DNA from: an uncultured Dehalococcoidia bacterium
GTDB taxonomy: Bacteria; Chloroflexota; Dehalococcoidia; Lucifugimonadales; G958296245
Reading direction: 5' to 3'
Assembly: GCA_958296245.1 (NCBI GenBank)
Contig: OY282458.1
Coordinates: forward strand, 1,052,440 to 1,116,439
Length of the DNA stretch: 64,000 nucleotides
Shown here: piece after piece, positions 44,753 to 54,608 of the stretch
How positions within the stretch are numbered: the stretch's first letter is position 1
Layout of the letters: each line of letters opens with the position of its first letter
Position numbers and translations under genes: made by a program
The notes under the pieces: generated by a model
Seen by the model: the letters and a program-made list of their open reading frames with translations, nothing else
Database searches by the model: none
Told to the model about the DNA's origin: nothing

Positions 44753-44935
44753 CGGGCACCTCGATGCAGGGTCGGTAGGTATGAAGTATAACAGTCGAGA
44801 GCGGCTGTTCAGTGGTGAGAAGTGCAGGGAACCCCTTCTCGTCGTGATTCTGAGGAGCGCAGCGACGAAGAGTCAAAAGTCCGTGCGTACACGTCGGGCC
44901 GTCGGGGAATGGGCCGGCTCCTGCCCAGGGCGCGT

Positions 44936-44965
44936 TTGCGCCTGGGGCGCGAGGCGTGCTATATT
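44936..44965 (+). promoter_or_regulatory. Promoter of the small-peptide unit
   Basis: TTGCGC (44936-44941), 18-bp spacer, TATATT (44960-44965) with TG at 44957-44958. Transcription would start near 44972, about 24 bases before the peptide ATG. Confidence 0.5.
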
Positions 44966-44995
44966 ACGGCCTTCATAGGCAGGGGTGGGAATCCA

Positions 44996-45076
44996 ATGAC
45001 TATGCGGCCAATCGACGCGACCGGCGGTGACTCTAGGGTGTTCGGCCCTGGGAATAATGCGTTGGGGAGGAAGTAG
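44996..45076 (+). CDS. Candidate 26-residue peptide gene in its own promoter-terminator unit
   Basis: A short frame starting ATG at 44996 with GGGGTGGGAA 5-6 bases upstream, ending TAG. The C-terminal part reads 'GGDSRVFGPGNNALGRK', and the N-terminal part is Met/Arg/Pro-rich. Its promoter lies at 44936-44965 and a strong intrinsic terminator follows 24 bases after the stop, so the transcript would be about 165 bases. Downstream are a SAM methyltransferase and a heterodimeric ABC exporter. It could be a leader peptide, a small secreted or modified peptide, or a misread non-coding RNA. I know no matching family. Confidence 0.45.
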   Translation: MTMRPIDATGGDSRVFGPGNNALGRK

Positions 45077-45100
45077 GACTCCACGTCCAGACTGCTCTTG

Positions 45101-45138
45101 AAACAGCCTCCCTGCATCCGGGGAGGCTGTTTTTGTTT
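45101..45138 (+). terminator. Intrinsic terminator after the small-peptide frame
   Basis: A perfect 12-bp stem, AAACAGCCTCCC (45101-45112) with GGGAGGCTGTTT (45121-45132), 8-base loop, then TTTTTGTTT. It is by far the best intrinsic terminator in the window. It sits between the peptide frame and the methyltransferase, so it either ends a discrete small RNA or acts as an attenuator. Confidence 0.88.
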
Positions 45139-45225
45139 CCCCAAATTTCCGCGGACGGTAGGAGCCGTACACCGGCCGACCGACGCGCCCGCGCATGGTC
45201 GGACGGGATGGAAGGAGACGGACAG

Positions 45226-45969
45226 ATGAAGGGCTTCGAAGAGTCGACCTACGGGGATCGGATCGCGGAGGTGTACGACGAGATTCACGGCAGTTTGGGA
45301 AGCCCGGAGCGCGTCGATCCCGTGGTGGACGTGTTGGCGAGCTTGGCAGGCGGCGGGAGAGCCTTGGAGCTAGGGATAGGCACCGGCCGGGTCGCGTTGC
45401 CTCTGGCGGCCCGGGGTGTCGAGGTTCACGGCATCGACGCCTCTGCGGCCATGGTCGAGAAGCTGCTGCAGAAGCCGGGCGGCGATCGGATACCCGTCAC
45501 TCTGGGAGACTTCGCGGACGTAGACGTCGCTGGGCATCACTCGCTGGTATACGTGGTCTTCAACACGTTCTTTGCCCTACTCAACCAGGAAGCCCAGGTC
45601 CGCTGTTTCGGCAACGTTGCGCGCCGTCTGTCGGATGGCGGGGTCTTCCTGATAGAGGCATTTTCACCTGACCTGACGCGGTTCGTACGGGGTCAGAACA
45701 TCCAGGCGGGCTTGGTAGAGACCGACCGGGTTTCGATCGACCTGTCCCGTCACGATCCGGTCGAGCAGACCGTGGCGTCGTCCCACGTGTACATCACGGA
45801 GAGAGAGGTGCGGCTGTACCCGGTCAAGTTGCGCTACGCGTGGCCTTCCGAACTGGACTTGATGGCGAGGCTGGCGGGGATGAGGCTGCGGAGCCGGTGG
45901 AGCGACTGGCAGGGGAACCCGTTCACCGCGTCGAGCGCCAACCACGTCTCGACGTACGAGTTGCGCTGA
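45226..45969 (+). CDS. Class I SAM-dependent methyltransferase
   Basis: A 247-residue Rossmann-fold methyltransferase. SAM motif I is 'ALELGIGTGRVALPLAARG', with the acidic residue at the end of strand 2 in 'VEVHGIDASAAM'; post-I motifs 'GDFADVDV' and 'LVYVVFNTFFALL' follow. It has a beta-rich C-terminal half ('RLYPVKLRYAWPSELDLMAR'). ATG at 45226 with AAGGAG ten bases upstream; ATG at 45208 is an alternative. It lies 31 bases before the ABC exporter genes, probably one operon. The methyl acceptor is unknown. Confidence 0.88.
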   Translation: MKGFEESTYGDRIAEVYDEIHGSLGSPERVDPVVDVLASLAGGGRALELGIGTGRVALPLAARGVEVHGIDASAAMVEKLLQKPGGDRIPVTLGDFADVDVAGHHSLVYVVFNTFFALLNQEAQVRCFGNVARRLSDGGVFLIEAFSPDLTRFVRGQNIQAGLVETDRVSIDLSRHDPVEQTVASSHVYITEREVRLYPVKLRYAWPSELDLMARLAGMRLRSRWSDWQGNPFTASSANHVSTYELR

Positions 45970-46000
45970 AGCCCCGGACGGCCTGACGGCAGGCGAAGCT

Positions 46001-47776
46001 ATGGCAAGCGACATCGCGGCGGCATCGCGGCCCCGGTTGCCCCTGAGACGTTACGCCAACCTCCTGGTGACGTACCTGCGCCCCCAGAAGGCGCTCGTCG
46101 CTCTGGCGGCCGTCCTGCTCCTGGGTAACATCGGGCTGCAGCTCGTCAGCCCCCAGATACTGCGCTACTTCATCGACGCGGCGTTGGAGGGCAGCGCGGT
46201 CAGCCGCCTGGCCGTGATTGCGGTGGTGTTCACGGTCGCCGCCTTAGTGCAGCAGGCTGTCAACGTCGCCACGATCTACACGAGTGGACGTGTGGGCTGG
46301 GTCGCGACCAACGCGCTGCGCGGGGACTTGGCCCGCCATTGCATGAAGCTCGACATGTCCTTCCACAATCAGCACACCCCCGGGGAGATGATCGAGCGGA
46401 TAGACGGCGACGCCGAGCAACTTGGCAGCTTCTTCTCCACGTTCGTCATACACATACTGGGCAGCGCCATCCTCCTCACGGGCATCCTGGTTCTGCTCTT
46501 CCGCGAGGAGTGGAGGGCCGGCCTAGCGCTGACCGCCTTCGCGCTCGTCTTCCTGTTCGCGCTCTATCACATGCGCAACCTCACGGTGGACCGGTTCCGG
46601 GCGGTGAGGGAGGCGAGCGCCCAGACCTTCGGTTTCATCGAGGAGAGGCTTGGGGGGAAGGAGGACGTCCGCACCAGCGCCGCGCGTCCGCACGTGATGT
46701 TGGGGTTCCACAGCAGGATCCGGGACTGGTTCCGGAAGCAACTGATAGCGTCGCTGATGATCAGCTTGGTGCTAAACACGACCTGGTTTTCGTTCTCGGT
46801 CGGGACCGCCGTTTCACTGGGTCTCGGCTCGTGGCTGTTCCTGAACGGCCACGTTACAATCGGCGCGGTGTACCTGATCTTCCACTACACGCGGATGCTC
46901 GAGGAGCCTATCGAACGGTTTACTCAGCAGATCAACAACCTTCAGCGAGCGACGGCCAGTGTGATCCGCATACTGGACCTGCTGGACACCAGGCGGCAGG
47001 TGCTGGACGGGCCCGGGGTCCGCTTCCCGGAGGGGGCGCTGCCGGTGCGGTTCGAGGGCGTGACCTTCTGCTACACCCCCGGCGAGCCCGTGCTGCACGA
47101 CGTCTCCTTCGAGCTTGGGCCGGGCCGCGCTCTCGGGCTGGTGGGGCGCACCGGCAGCGGCAAGACGACGATGACGAGACTGCTGTTCCGGCTCTACGAC
47201 CCTGACCGGGGCCGCGTGCTCCTGGGCGGTCACGACGTACGTGACGCGCGGGTCGGAGAGCTGCGGGAGCAGGTCGGGGTCGTCACCCAGGACGTGCGGC
47301 TGTTCGAGGGCACCGTGCGCGACAACCTGACCCTGCTCGACCATCGCATCCCCGACGACCGTTTGGCCGCGGTCGTCGGGGAGCTCGGCTTGGGCGACTG
47401 GTATAGGGACCTGCCGGACGGCCTCGACACCATGCTGCACTCCGAGGGAGCGGGCATGTCGGCGGGCGAGGCCCAGTTGCTGGCATTCGCCCGCGTCTTC
47501 CTTCGGGACCCGCGCGTCGTCGTGCTGGACGAGGCGTCGTCGCGCATTGACCCCGGCACCGAGCGGCTGATCGAGCGCGCCGTGGACAGGCTGGTAGAGG
47601 GGCGGACGGTGATCGTGATAGCACACCGACTGTCGACCCTCGACCGCTGCGATGAGGTGATGGTCTTGGAGAGGGGGCGAGTCGTCGAGCACGGGGAGCG
47701 CGCGCGGCTGGCCGCGGATCCCGGGTCCAGGTTCCAACGGATGTTGGCCACCGACGCGCGGGAGACGTTGATATGA
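46001..47776 (+). CDS. ABC exporter half-transporter A (TMD-NBD)
   Basis: A 591-residue type IV ABC exporter with six transmembrane helices (about 30-320) followed by the nucleotide-binding domain. Walker A is 'GRTGSGKTT' and Walker B '[12 protein letters not shown]' with the catalytic Glu. The signature is degenerate: 'GMSAGEAQ' instead of LSGGQ. The partner gene overlaps its stop (ATGA). Together they should form a heterodimer exporting a hydrophobic or amphipathic compound or peptide from the cytoplasm. Confidence 0.93.
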   Translation: MASDIAAASRPRLPLRRYANLLVTYLRPQKALVALAAVLLLGNIGLQLVSPQILRYFIDAALEGSAVSRLAVIAVVFTVAALVQQAVNVATIYTSGRVGWVATNALRGDLARHCMKLDMSFHNQHTPGEMIERIDGDAEQLGSFFSTFVIHILGSAILLTGILVLLFREEWRAGLALTAFALVFLFALYHMRNLTVDRFRAVREASAQTFGFIEERLGGKEDVRTSAARPHVMLGFHSRIRDWFRKQLIASLMISLVLNTTWFSFSVGTAVSLGLGSWLFLNGHVTIGAVYLIFHYTRMLEEPIERFTQQINNLQRATASVIRILDLLDTRRQVLDGPGVRFPEGALPVRFEGVTFCYTPGEPVLHDVSFELGPGRALGLVGRTGSGKTTMTRLLFRLYDPDRGRVLLGGHDVRDARVGELREQVGVVTQDVRLFEGTVRDNLTLLDHRIPDDRLAAVVGELGLGDWYRDLPDGLDTMLHSEGAGMSAGEAQLLAFARVFLRDPRVVVLDEASSRIDPGTERLIERAVDRLVEGRTVIVIAHRLSTLDRCDEVMVLERGRVVEHGERARLAADPGSRFQRMLATDARETLI

Positions 47777-49578
47777 GTGGGTGGCGTTCTCTGCTGCGGA
47801 TATCCTGGGCCCTGAAGTGGCCGCTGCTAACCGAGTTGCTTCTGCTCGTCTTCTGGCTGGTCGTCTTGGAGAACGGCGTTGCCCTGATCCAGCGGGAGAT
47901 ATTCGACCAGCTCACCGGCGAGGCGAGCGTCACGTTCGGCATATGGGAGCTATGCGCCATCCTGGTTGCCATCGGGGTGGTGACGTTCACCATATGGGTG
48001 GGGGGCGTGGTGCTTCACGACTACTCCTCCTTCAACATTGCCGCAATGCTGCAACGCAACGCCTTCTCTCACCTTATGGCGCTGCCGGGGCACCGCTCCC
48101 TGCCCGGATCTCCGGGCGAGGCGGTCAGCCGCTTCCGGGACGACGCACTGGTCGTCGCCACCTATATATCACAGTTCAAGTTCTTCGCGGCCCACATGGT
48201 GTTCCTGCCGACGGCGCTCTTCATCATGGCGCGCACCGACGCGGTGATGACGTTCGGCGTCTTCATCCCCATATTCATCATAGTGATCGTCGTCAACATG
48301 GTGCGGGGGCGTATTCAGCTATACCGGAAGGAGAGCCGGGAGGCCACGGGCGGCGTGACTGGTTTCATCGGCGAGATGTTCGGCGCAGTCGAGGCCGTCA
48401 AGGTTGCGAACGCCGAGGGTCGGGTGCTGGGGCGTTTCGACGCGCTCAACGCCGAGCGCAAGAGAACGACCCTCAAGGACACGCTGTTGAGCGAGACGCT
48501 CGGGGCGGTCTTTTCCAACATCCAGAACATCGGCACCGGGTTCGTGATAATCGCGGCGGCCCGGTCCTTGGGCTCGGGGAGCTTCTCAGTCGGCGACCTG
48601 TCGCTGTTCGTGTACTACCTGGGTTGGACCCAATGGATGGCCTCCGAGGTGGGCAAGACCCTGATTCAGTACCGGCAGGTCGGCGTGTCGCTGGACCGGC
48701 TGCGCGAGATGATGCCCGGCGCTGAGCCGGCGGAGCTTGTGCGAAGGCGCCCCAGCCACCTCTTCGGGCGGATGCCGGAAGTGCCCTTCACGCCCAAGGC
48801 GGACGCGGACCGGTTCGAGTCCCTGGAGGTCTCGGGGCTAACGTACCTGCACCCCGGATCGGGGCGCGGCGTTCGCGGGGTGGACCTGCGGCTGCGGCGC
48901 GGCAGCTTCACCGTGGTCACAGGGCAAATTGGCTCCGGCAAGACGACGTTGCTGCGGACGCTCATGGGCTCGCTGCCGAGTCAGTCGGGCGAGATCAGAT
49001 GGAACGGCGCCGCCGTAGACAAGCCGGACGAGCTTCTCGTTCCGCCCCGCTGTGCCTACGTGCCGCAGGCGCCCCGGCTGTTCAGTGAGGAACTGCGCGC
49101 CAACATCCTGCTGGGGCTGCCTGAATCGAAGGTCGATCTGGCCGGCGCGATCCGGACGGCAGTCATGGAGCGCGACGTGGAGGGGTTGGAGAATGGACTC
49201 GACACCGTCGTGGGGCCCCGCGGCGTCCGGCTGTCCGGCGGCCAGGCGCAGCGAGCGGCGGCGGCCCGCATGTTCGTCAGGGCGCCCGAGCTGCTGGTGT
49301 TCGACGACGTGTCGAGCGCGTTGGACGTTGAGACGGAGCGGGAGTTGTGGCGGCGGGTACTGGGGCTGGAGGGGACTACGAGCCTCGTCGTCTCCCATCG
49401 CCGCGCGGCCTACCGCGCCGCCGACCACATAATCGTGCTGGAGGACGGCAGGGTGGAGGCGGAGGGCGAGCTCGACGACCTGCTGCGCACCTCCGAGGAG
49501 ATGCGGCGGCTGTGGGCGGGCGACGTAGGCGTTACGGACGCGCCGGCGCCCGATGCAGGCGAGAGCGCCAGACCATAG
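47773..49578 (+). CDS. ABC exporter half-transporter B (TMD-NBD)
   Basis: A 601-residue partner of the upstream half-transporter. Six transmembrane helices precede the NBD, with Walker A 'GQIGSGKTT' and a canonical signature '[15 protein letters not shown]'. Walker B reads '[12 protein letters not shown]', with Asp in place of the catalytic Glu. So the half-site built from this Walker B and the partner's altered signature is degenerate, while the other is consensus, the pattern of TM287/288-type heterodimers. It is followed by a Kelch lipoprotein with its own promoter. Confidence 0.93.
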   Translation: MSGWRSLLRISWALKWPLLTELLLLVFWLVVLENGVALIQREIFDQLTGEASVTFGIWELCAILVAIGVVTFTIWVGGVVLHDYSSFNIAAMLQRNAFSHLMALPGHRSLPGSPGEAVSRFRDDALVVATYISQFKFFAAHMVFLPTALFIMARTDAVMTFGVFIPIFIIVIVVNMVRGRIQLYRKESREATGGVTGFIGEMFGAVEAVKVANAEGRVLGRFDALNAERKRTTLKDTLLSETLGAVFSNIQNIGTGFVIIAAARSLGSGSFSVGDLSLFVYYLGWTQWMASEVGKTLIQYRQVGVSLDRLREMMPGAEPAELVRRRPSHLFGRMPEVPFTPKADADRFESLEVSGLTYLHPGSGRGVRGVDLRLRRGSFTVVTGQIGSGKTTLLRTLMGSLPSQSGEIRWNGAAVDKPDELLVPPRCAYVPQAPRLFSEELRANILLGLPESKVDLAGAIRTAVMERDVEGLENGLDTVVGPRGVRLSGGQAQRAAAARMFVRAPELLVFDDVSSALDVETERELWRRVLGLEGTTSLVVSHRRAAYRAADHIIVLEDGRVEAEGELDDLLRTSEEMRRLWAGDVGVTDAPAPDAGESARP

Positions 49579-49657
49579 CGCCACGGTGAGGAAGGGAGGC
49601 GTAACGCCCTCGGTCCTTGGGCGGGTCTCCACAGCCTCCCCAGAACGTCAAGGCTCA

Positions 49658-49666
49658 TGGTATGAT
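49658..49666 (+). promoter_or_regulatory. Extended -10 upstream of Kelch lipoprotein gene
   Basis: TG-G-TATGAT, 37 bases before the ATG at 49703. No clear -35. Confidence 0.4.
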
Positions 49667-49702
49667 TGCCCAGAGCATCTACACGGCCCACGGAACGCGG
49701 CG

Positions 49703-50932
49703 ATGCGTTGTGCCCCAGCGATCGTGACGCTCCTGACTCTACTGCTCACCGCAGGGTGCGCGTCCCCTGAGACTGCCATCCAACCCCCGGATGGCGCCGC
49801 CACGGCAGCCCCGGCTACCCCCACTCCGACCCCTTCGGCAGCGGAAAGCCCCGAACCCATCGACAACATGTCGAAAGCCCGTACGGTCCCAGCCGCGGCC
49901 ATGCTGGATGACGGCAGGCTGCTGATCGCCGGAGGCGCCAACGGGTACGTAATCTACGCCTCAGCCGAGGTGTACGATCCTGCTACCGGCAACTGGTCTT
50001 CCGCCGGCCAGATGGCGGAGCCGAGGGCGTACTACCATACGGCCACTCGCCTAGCCGACGGCGGCGTGCTGGTTACCGGGGGGGTCAGAGACCAGACCTT
50101 CACCGTGCTGGACACGGCGGAGATATACGATCCCGCTGCCGGGACGTGGACGCCAACGGGCAGCATGGCTCACCCCAGGCAGTTCCACACGGCAACGCTG
50201 CTACCCGACGGCAGGGTGCTGGTGGCCGGAGGCCGGTCAGGCCCGCAGACGCTCCTCGCGTCGGCTGAGATCTACGACCCCGCCACCGGCGCTTGGACTC
50301 CCACGGGAGGGATGCTGATCCGCAGGGACTCGCATACTGCGACCCTGCTACCCGACGGCAGGGTGCTGGTGGTGGGAGGCCGGAGTGACCTCCGGCTCCT
50401 CTCGTCGGCGGAGATGTACGATCCCTCCACCGGCGCTTGGATGCCCGCAGGCGGCCTGCGCTTCGGGAAGGACTTCCACACGGCAACGCTGCTACCCGAC
50501 GGCAGGGTGCTGTCGGCAGGCGGGAGAGGGGACAACGCCGCCGATAAGACCGACACGATCCACGACCACGCCGTCGATACCGCCGACGTGTACGACCCGT
50601 CGACGGATGAGTGGTCCCCCACCGGCAGCATGAACAGCACGCGCTCCACGCATACGGCGGTGCTGCTCGCCGATGGGACCGTGCTCGCCGTTGGAGGGGG
50701 TAACGATAAGCAGAGTACCCTCGCGTCCGCTGAGATCTACGACCCGGCAATCGGCGCCTGGTCCCCCGTGAGCGACATGGATAATGGGCGCCAGTTCCAC
50801 GCTATGGCGCTGCTGGAGAACGGACACGTAATCGTGGTGGGCGGCGCGGACGGAGCGCACGTAACCATCTCCTCCGCAACCGCGTACGACCCGATCGCGG
50901 ATAGTTGGTCCCCCTCCGGTCCCACCTATTGA
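49703..50932 (+). CDS. Kelch-repeat beta-propeller lipoprotein
   Basis: A 409-residue exported lipoprotein. The signal peptide 'IVTLLTLLLTAGCAS' ends in a clean LTAGC lipobox. After a short Pro/Thr linker come seven Kelch repeats of about 45 residues (motif HTATLLPDGRVLVxGG...SAEIYDPATGxWxPxG), enough for a closed seven-bladed propeller. Two of the longest DNA repeats share identical stretches such as GCTACCCGACGGCAGGGTGC. The ATG at 49703 is chosen because the signal peptide starts there; the longer frame overlaps the ABC gene. Probably a surface binding protein of unknown ligand. Confidence 0.92.
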   Translation: MRCAPAIVTLLTLLLTAGCASPETAIQPPDGAATAAPATPTPTPSAAESPEPIDNMSKARTVPAAAMLDDGRLLIAGGANGYVIYASAEVYDPATGNWSSAGQMAEPRAYYHTATRLADGGVLVTGGVRDQTFTVLDTAEIYDPAAGTWTPTGSMAHPRQFHTATLLPDGRVLVAGGRSGPQTLLASAEIYDPATGAWTPTGGMLIRRDSHTATLLPDGRVLVVGGRSDLRLLSSAEMYDPSTGAWMPAGGLRFGKDFHTATLLPDGRVLSAGGRGDNAADKTDTIHDHAVDTADVYDPSTDEWSPTGSMNSTRSTHTAVLLADGTVLAVGGGNDKQSTLASAEIYDPAIGAWSPVSDMDNGRQFHAMALLENGHVIVVGGADGAHVTISSATAYDPIADSWSPSGPTY

Positions 50933-50935
50933 GAC

Positions 50936-51943
50936 CTACCCGCCGATGTGGTACATCTCGACCTTCTCGCGGGGAGGCTCGGTCATGGAGGCGCGCTCCT
51001 CGGAGTAGCGGTCCTTCCTAGACCCCCAGCGCCGGGAGGCCATGTCCGCCAGTTCCGCGTCGGACGCTCCGGCCCTCAACGGCCCTCGCAGGTCCATCCC
51101 AAGGGACGCAAACAGACACGTGTAGATGCTGCCATCCGGCGAAAGCCTCAGGCGGGTGCAGTCTCCGCAGAACGGCTTCGTCACCGACGCGATGACGCCG
51201 ATCTCGCCGTCGCCGTCCCTATAGCGGTACCGCTCGGCCACCTCCCCCCGGTAGCTGCTCTCGACCGGCTCCAAGGGCATCTCGGCGTCTATCATCGACA
51301 CCATTTCGTCCGCGGAGACCACGTGGTCCAGCCTCCAGCCGTTCAGGGTCCCGACGTCCATGTATTCGATGAACCGGACGACGTGGCCGCGCTCTTTGAA
51401 GTATCGGGCGAGGCTCACGATGGTGTGGTCGTTGACGCCTCTCTGCACGACCGCGTTGATCTTGATGGGATCTAGGCCAACCTTCTCGGCTGCCTCGATA
51501 CCCTCCAGCACCCGTCGAGGGCCGAAGCCGCGCCCGTTCATCCGGGCGAAGACCTCCTCGTCCAGGGAATCGAGGCTGACGGTCAACCGCCGTAGACCGG
51601 CGTCCTTGAGCGCCTGTGCCTTCTGCGCCAGCAGGTATCCGTTGGTGGTCATCGCCAGGTCCCGGATGCCTTGGACGCCTGCAAGCCGTCGGATCAGGCG
51701 CTCTACCTGGTTCCTGACGAGGGGCTCGCCGCCCGTGACACGCACCTTCACCGCCCCAAGTCCGGCCATGATACCTGCCAGTCTCGTTATCTCTTCGAAT
51801 GTCAGCAGGTCGGCCTTTGGCAAGAACTGATAGCGGTCGCCGTATATCTCCTCGGGCATGCAGTATGGGCAGCGGAAGTTGCACCGGTCGGTGATCGAGA
51901 TCCGTAGGTCTCGGAAGGGCCTGCCAAGCTTGTCGGTAGTCAT
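50936..51943 (-). CDS. moaA: GTP 3',8-cyclase MoaA
   Basis: A 335-residue radical-SAM enzyme making the first intermediate of molybdopterin synthesis; MoaC, encoded in the fusion at 4902-5831, acts next. The SAM cluster is 'DRCNFRCPYCMP' (CxxxCxxC), followed by 'VRVTGGEPLVR'. The second cluster uses 'KPFCGDCTRLRLSPDGSIYT' plus a later Cys. The C-terminus ends in the catalytic GG ('YHIGG'). ATG at 51943 overlaps the rdgB stop (ATGA), so both are co-translated. Convergent with the Kelch gene, three bases apart. Confidence 0.95.
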   Translation of the reverse strand: MTTDKLGRPFRDLRISITDRCNFRCPYCMPEEIYGDRYQFLPKADLLTFEEITRLAGIMAGLGAVKVRVTGGEPLVRNQVERLIRRLAGVQGIRDLAMTTNGYLLAQKAQALKDAGLRRLTVSLDSLDEEVFARMNGRGFGPRRVLEGIEAAEKVGLDPIKINAVVQRGVNDHTIVSLARYFKERGHVVRFIEYMDVGTLNGWRLDHVVSADEMVSMIDAEMPLEPVESSYRGEVAERYRYRDGDGEIGVIASVTKPFCGDCTRLRLSPDGSIYTCLFASLGMDLRGPLRAGASDAELADMASRRWGSRKDRYSEERASMTEPPREKVEMYHIGG

Positions 51944-52641
51944 AGTCCACCTCGACAGGGCCGCGCGGCGAGAGCCGGGCCGGATAGGAAGCCAGGGATA
52001 TTCAGCGCGGCCGCCGCCCGCCGGGCGGCGATGCCTCGGTGGCTCACCGAGCCCTTTTCGGCTGCCGACAGCTCCGCCATGGTCCTGCCCATCCCGGGCA
52101 GGATGAATACCGGGTCGTAGCCGAAGCCGTTCCGGCCCCGGGGCGCGTCGGCGATGAGTCCCTCGCATACTCCCATGAACGTCCGCGCGCCGCCGTGCGG
52201 CTGGGCCAGTGCGATGACGCACCGGAACCGGGCCTGACGTCCGCCGGCCGGAACTTTCTGGAGCTTGTGGAGCAGGCGCCTCATCCGGGCCGCGTCGTCC
52301 GCGCCTGGACCGGCGTACCGAGCTGACCGAACCCCGGGATCGCCCCCAAGGGCGTCCACCTCCAGCCCGGAGTCGTCGGCGAGCGTCGTCAACCCGCTCG
52401 CCCTAGCGTACACGGTGGCCTTCAGTACCGCGTTCTCCTCGAATGTGGCGCCCGTCTCGTCCACCGTGGCGTCCACGCCAGCTTCGTCGAGCGAAACGAG
52501 CCGCGCAGGGACGTCCCACAGCAGTGAAGCAAGCTCCCTCAGCTTGCCAGGGTTCCGAGTAGCCACCAAGAGCGGCTGCGTCGATTGGCCGCCGGCGGCG
52601 TGCGTGGGGCCGGTTGGGATGCGCTCGGTATGGGACTGCAT
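51940..52641 (-). CDS. rdgB: dITP/XTP pyrophosphatase (RdgB/HAM1 family)
   Basis: A 233-residue nucleotide-pool sanitising enzyme that hydrolyses ITP/XTP to monophosphates. It shows 'LLVATRNPGKLRELASLL', 'FEENAVLKATVYA', 'LADDSGLEVDALGGDPGVRS' and 'RGRNGFGYDPVFILPG', all diagnostic. ATG at 52641 is used; a longer frame has an atypical N-terminus. The N-terminal ~22 residues before the fold are an unusual extra. It overlaps moaA by four bases, an uncommon partner. Confidence 0.94.
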   Translation of the reverse strand: MQSHTERIPTGPTHAAGGQSTQPLLVATRNPGKLRELASLLWDVPARLVSLDEAGVDATVDETGATFEENAVLKATVYARASGLTTLADDSGLEVDALGGDPGVRSARYAGPGADDAARMRRLLHKLQKVPAGGRQARFRCVIALAQPHGGARTFMGVCEGLIADAPRGRNGFGYDPVFILPGMGRTMAELSAAEKGSVSHRGIAARRAAAALNIPGFLSGPALAARPCRGGL

Positions 52642-52823
52642 AGCCCATATGTTAACCGACCCTGGAGCGGGAAGGTAGCCGCTACGGGCGAGCCGGGGAC
52701 TGTTTCTAGACAGCGTGGGAGCAGCGGATGATCGAGAAGGGAGGGACACCCTCAGAAGCGGGGCGCGTATGGAGGACGGCCCGGGGGCAGGGGCGTGTCC
52801 GCGCTTGGTCAGAGGCTGTGTAC

Positions 52824-53114
52824 TCAGCCCGCAGCTTTGTTGAGCTCCGCGCCGGCCGTGAAGCCTACCCTCCTATGCTCCGGGACCGTAATGAGCTGGC
52901 CGGCTTGACCGCCCCTGATGGGCTTGACCCTCCGGGCCTTGACCTGCCGAACCTCGAAGGAGCCGAATCCCGTCAGGACGACACGGTCCCCTTTGGCCAG
53001 GGCCTCTTGGATGCTGACCAGCACCGCGTTGAGCGCTGCCTCACCCTGGGCCCGGGACCCGCCGAGTCTGGTCGCGACTCGAGCAGTTAGGTCGTTCTTC
53101 CTGAGGGTAGCCAT
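52824..53114 (-). CDS. hup: HU-family DNA-binding protein
   Basis: A 96-residue histone-like protein that bends DNA. The dimerisation helices 'NDLTARVATRLGGSRAQGEA' are followed by 'VVLTGFGSFEVRQVKARRVK', the hallmark GFGSFxV, and the DNA-binding arm region with 'GQLITVPEHRRVGFTAGAEL'. ATG at 53114 with GGAGGA upstream. Stand-alone between rdgB and rho. Confidence 0.94.
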   Translation of the reverse strand: MATLRKNDLTARVATRLGGSRAQGEAALNAVLVSIQEALAKGDRVVLTGFGSFEVRQVKARRVKPIRGGQAGQLITVPEHRRVGFTAGAELNKAAG

Positions 53115-53342
53115 AACCTTATCTTCCTCCTCTGGGGCGGCAACTTGGCGTAATTGGATCGGTCGAACTGCGACGTCAACGCGCCTTCATTCCATATTGC
53201 GCGCCTGAGTTTGTTCCCGGGGATGCTATGTAGTTGCCGGGATGCTGTCAAGCTGTGCTCGTGGGCGATAGGTCTGCCGCGGGGGCGCTGTGCCGTCCTT
53301 CCTCCGATTACCCTGCGCCGCCGGCATGTTTGGCCGCGCCGA

Positions 53343-54608
53343 TCAGACCTCTTTGCCGAGGGTTGCTAGAAACTCCTTGTTGCTCTTCGTCTTCCGCATG
53401 CGCTCTAGGACCTTCTCCGTGGCATCGTTGGAGTCCATGCCGTTAGAGGTGATCATTGCTACCATGCGCCTCAGGAGCCAGACTTGGCGCAGCGTATCTT
53501 CGTCCATGAGCAACTCCTCGCGGCGGGTGCCGCTTCTGGAGATGTCTATGGCGGGGAAGACGCGCCGCTCCGCGAGCCTGCGGTCTAGGTGCACCTCCAT
53601 GTTGCCGGTACCCTTGAACTCCTCGTAGATCACGTCATCCATGCGGCTGCCGGTGTCGACGAGGCAGGCGGCCAAGATGGTGAGGCTGCCGCCGTCCTCG
53701 GCGTTTCTGGCGGCGCCGAAGAAACGCTTGGGCGGGTAGAGGGCAACGGGGTCGATGCCGCCCGAGAGGGTTCTGCCGCTGGTGGGCACCGCGAGGTTGT
53801 AGGCGCGGGTGAGGCGCGTGATGCTGTCCAAGAGGATGGCGACGTCGCGTCCGGCCTCTACCAGCCTCTTGGCGCGGGCCAGCGCAAGCTCGGCCACCCG
53901 CGTGTGGTCTTCGACCGGCTCGTCGAACGTCGAACTGAACACCTCGCCCTCCACCGACCGGGTCATGTCGGTGACCTCCTCGGGCCGCTCTCCGATGAGC
54001 GCGACCATGAGGTGGATGTCGGGCGCGTTGCTCGTGATGCCTTGGGCGATGTTCTTGAGTAGGGTGGTCTTGCCTGCCTTGGGCGGGGAGACGATCAGGC
54101 CTCGTTGGCCTCTACCCACCGGCGCGGCCAAGTCTATCAGGCGGGTCGCGGCCATATTCCGTACGGTCTCGAGCTTGATGTGCTCGTTGGGGAATATGGG
54201 TGTGAGGCGCTCGAAGTGCGGCCGGCTCCGGGAGGCCTCAGGCTCCAGCCCGTTGACGGCCTCTACGCGTATCAGCCCGAAGTAACGCTCGCCGTCCTTG
54301 GGCGGCCTGACCTGGCCGGTCACGTGGTCCCCCGTCCTGAGGCCGAACCGCCTGATCTGGGACTGGGAAACGTAGACGTCCCCGGATCCCGAATGCCGGC
54401 CGTTGGACTTGAGGAAGCCGTAGCCGTCGCCGGTGATGGACAGCACCCCGCTGGCGAGGACGTGGCCGTTCCGCTCCGCCAGACCCTGGAGCACCTTCAT
54501 CATCAGCGCGTGCCGCCTCGGGGACGCGCCGTCGTCTATTACTCCCATCTCCCGGGCTATGTCCAGCAACTCTTCGTTGGTCTTGTCTTGCAGCTCAGCT
54601 ATGTTCAT
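53343..54608 (-). CDS. rho: Transcription termination factor Rho
   Basis: A 421-residue hexameric RNA helicase terminating transcription. The N-terminal Rho helix bundle and the OSB RNA-binding domain ('[18 protein letters not shown]') precede the ATPase core. Its P-loop is '[17 protein letters not shown]', with '[12 protein letters not shown]' and the secondary RNA site '[12 protein letters not shown]'. There is no large insertion. Length is normal. The 229-base gap to HU shows nothing recognisable. Intrinsic terminators are rare in the window, consistent with heavy use of Rho. Confidence 0.95.
   Translation of the reverse strand: MNIAELQDKTNEELLDIAREMGVIDDGASPRRHALMMKVLQGLAERNGHVLASGVLSITGDGYGFLKSNGRHSGSGDVYVSQSQIRRFGLRTGDHVTGQVRPPKDGERYFGLIRVEAVNGLEPEASRSRPHFERLTPIFPNEHIKLETVRNMAATRLIDLAAPVGRGQRGLIVSPPKAGKTTLLKNIAQGITSNAPDIHLMVALIGERPEEVTDMTRSVEGEVFSSTFDEPVEDHTRVAELALARAKRLVEAGRDVAILLDSITRLTRAYNLAVPTSGRTLSGGIDPVALYPPKRFFGAARNAEDGGSLTILAACLVDTGSRMDDVIYEEFKGTGNMEVHLDRRLAERRVFPAIDISRSGTRREELLMDEDTLRQVWLLRRMVAMITSNGMDSNDATEKVLERMRKTKSNKEFLATLGKEV

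Noticed and set aside
44953-45138. Known riboswitch or T-box ahead of the methyltransferase or serS
   Set aside because: None of the consensus motifs I know (TPP, cobalamin, SAM, glycine, c-di-GMP, T-box) is present, and serS lies on the other strand.
51944-52222. Extended N-terminus of MoaA
   Set aside because: It overlaps rdgB in another frame and has no family similarity; the ATG at 51943 gives the ATGA overlap.
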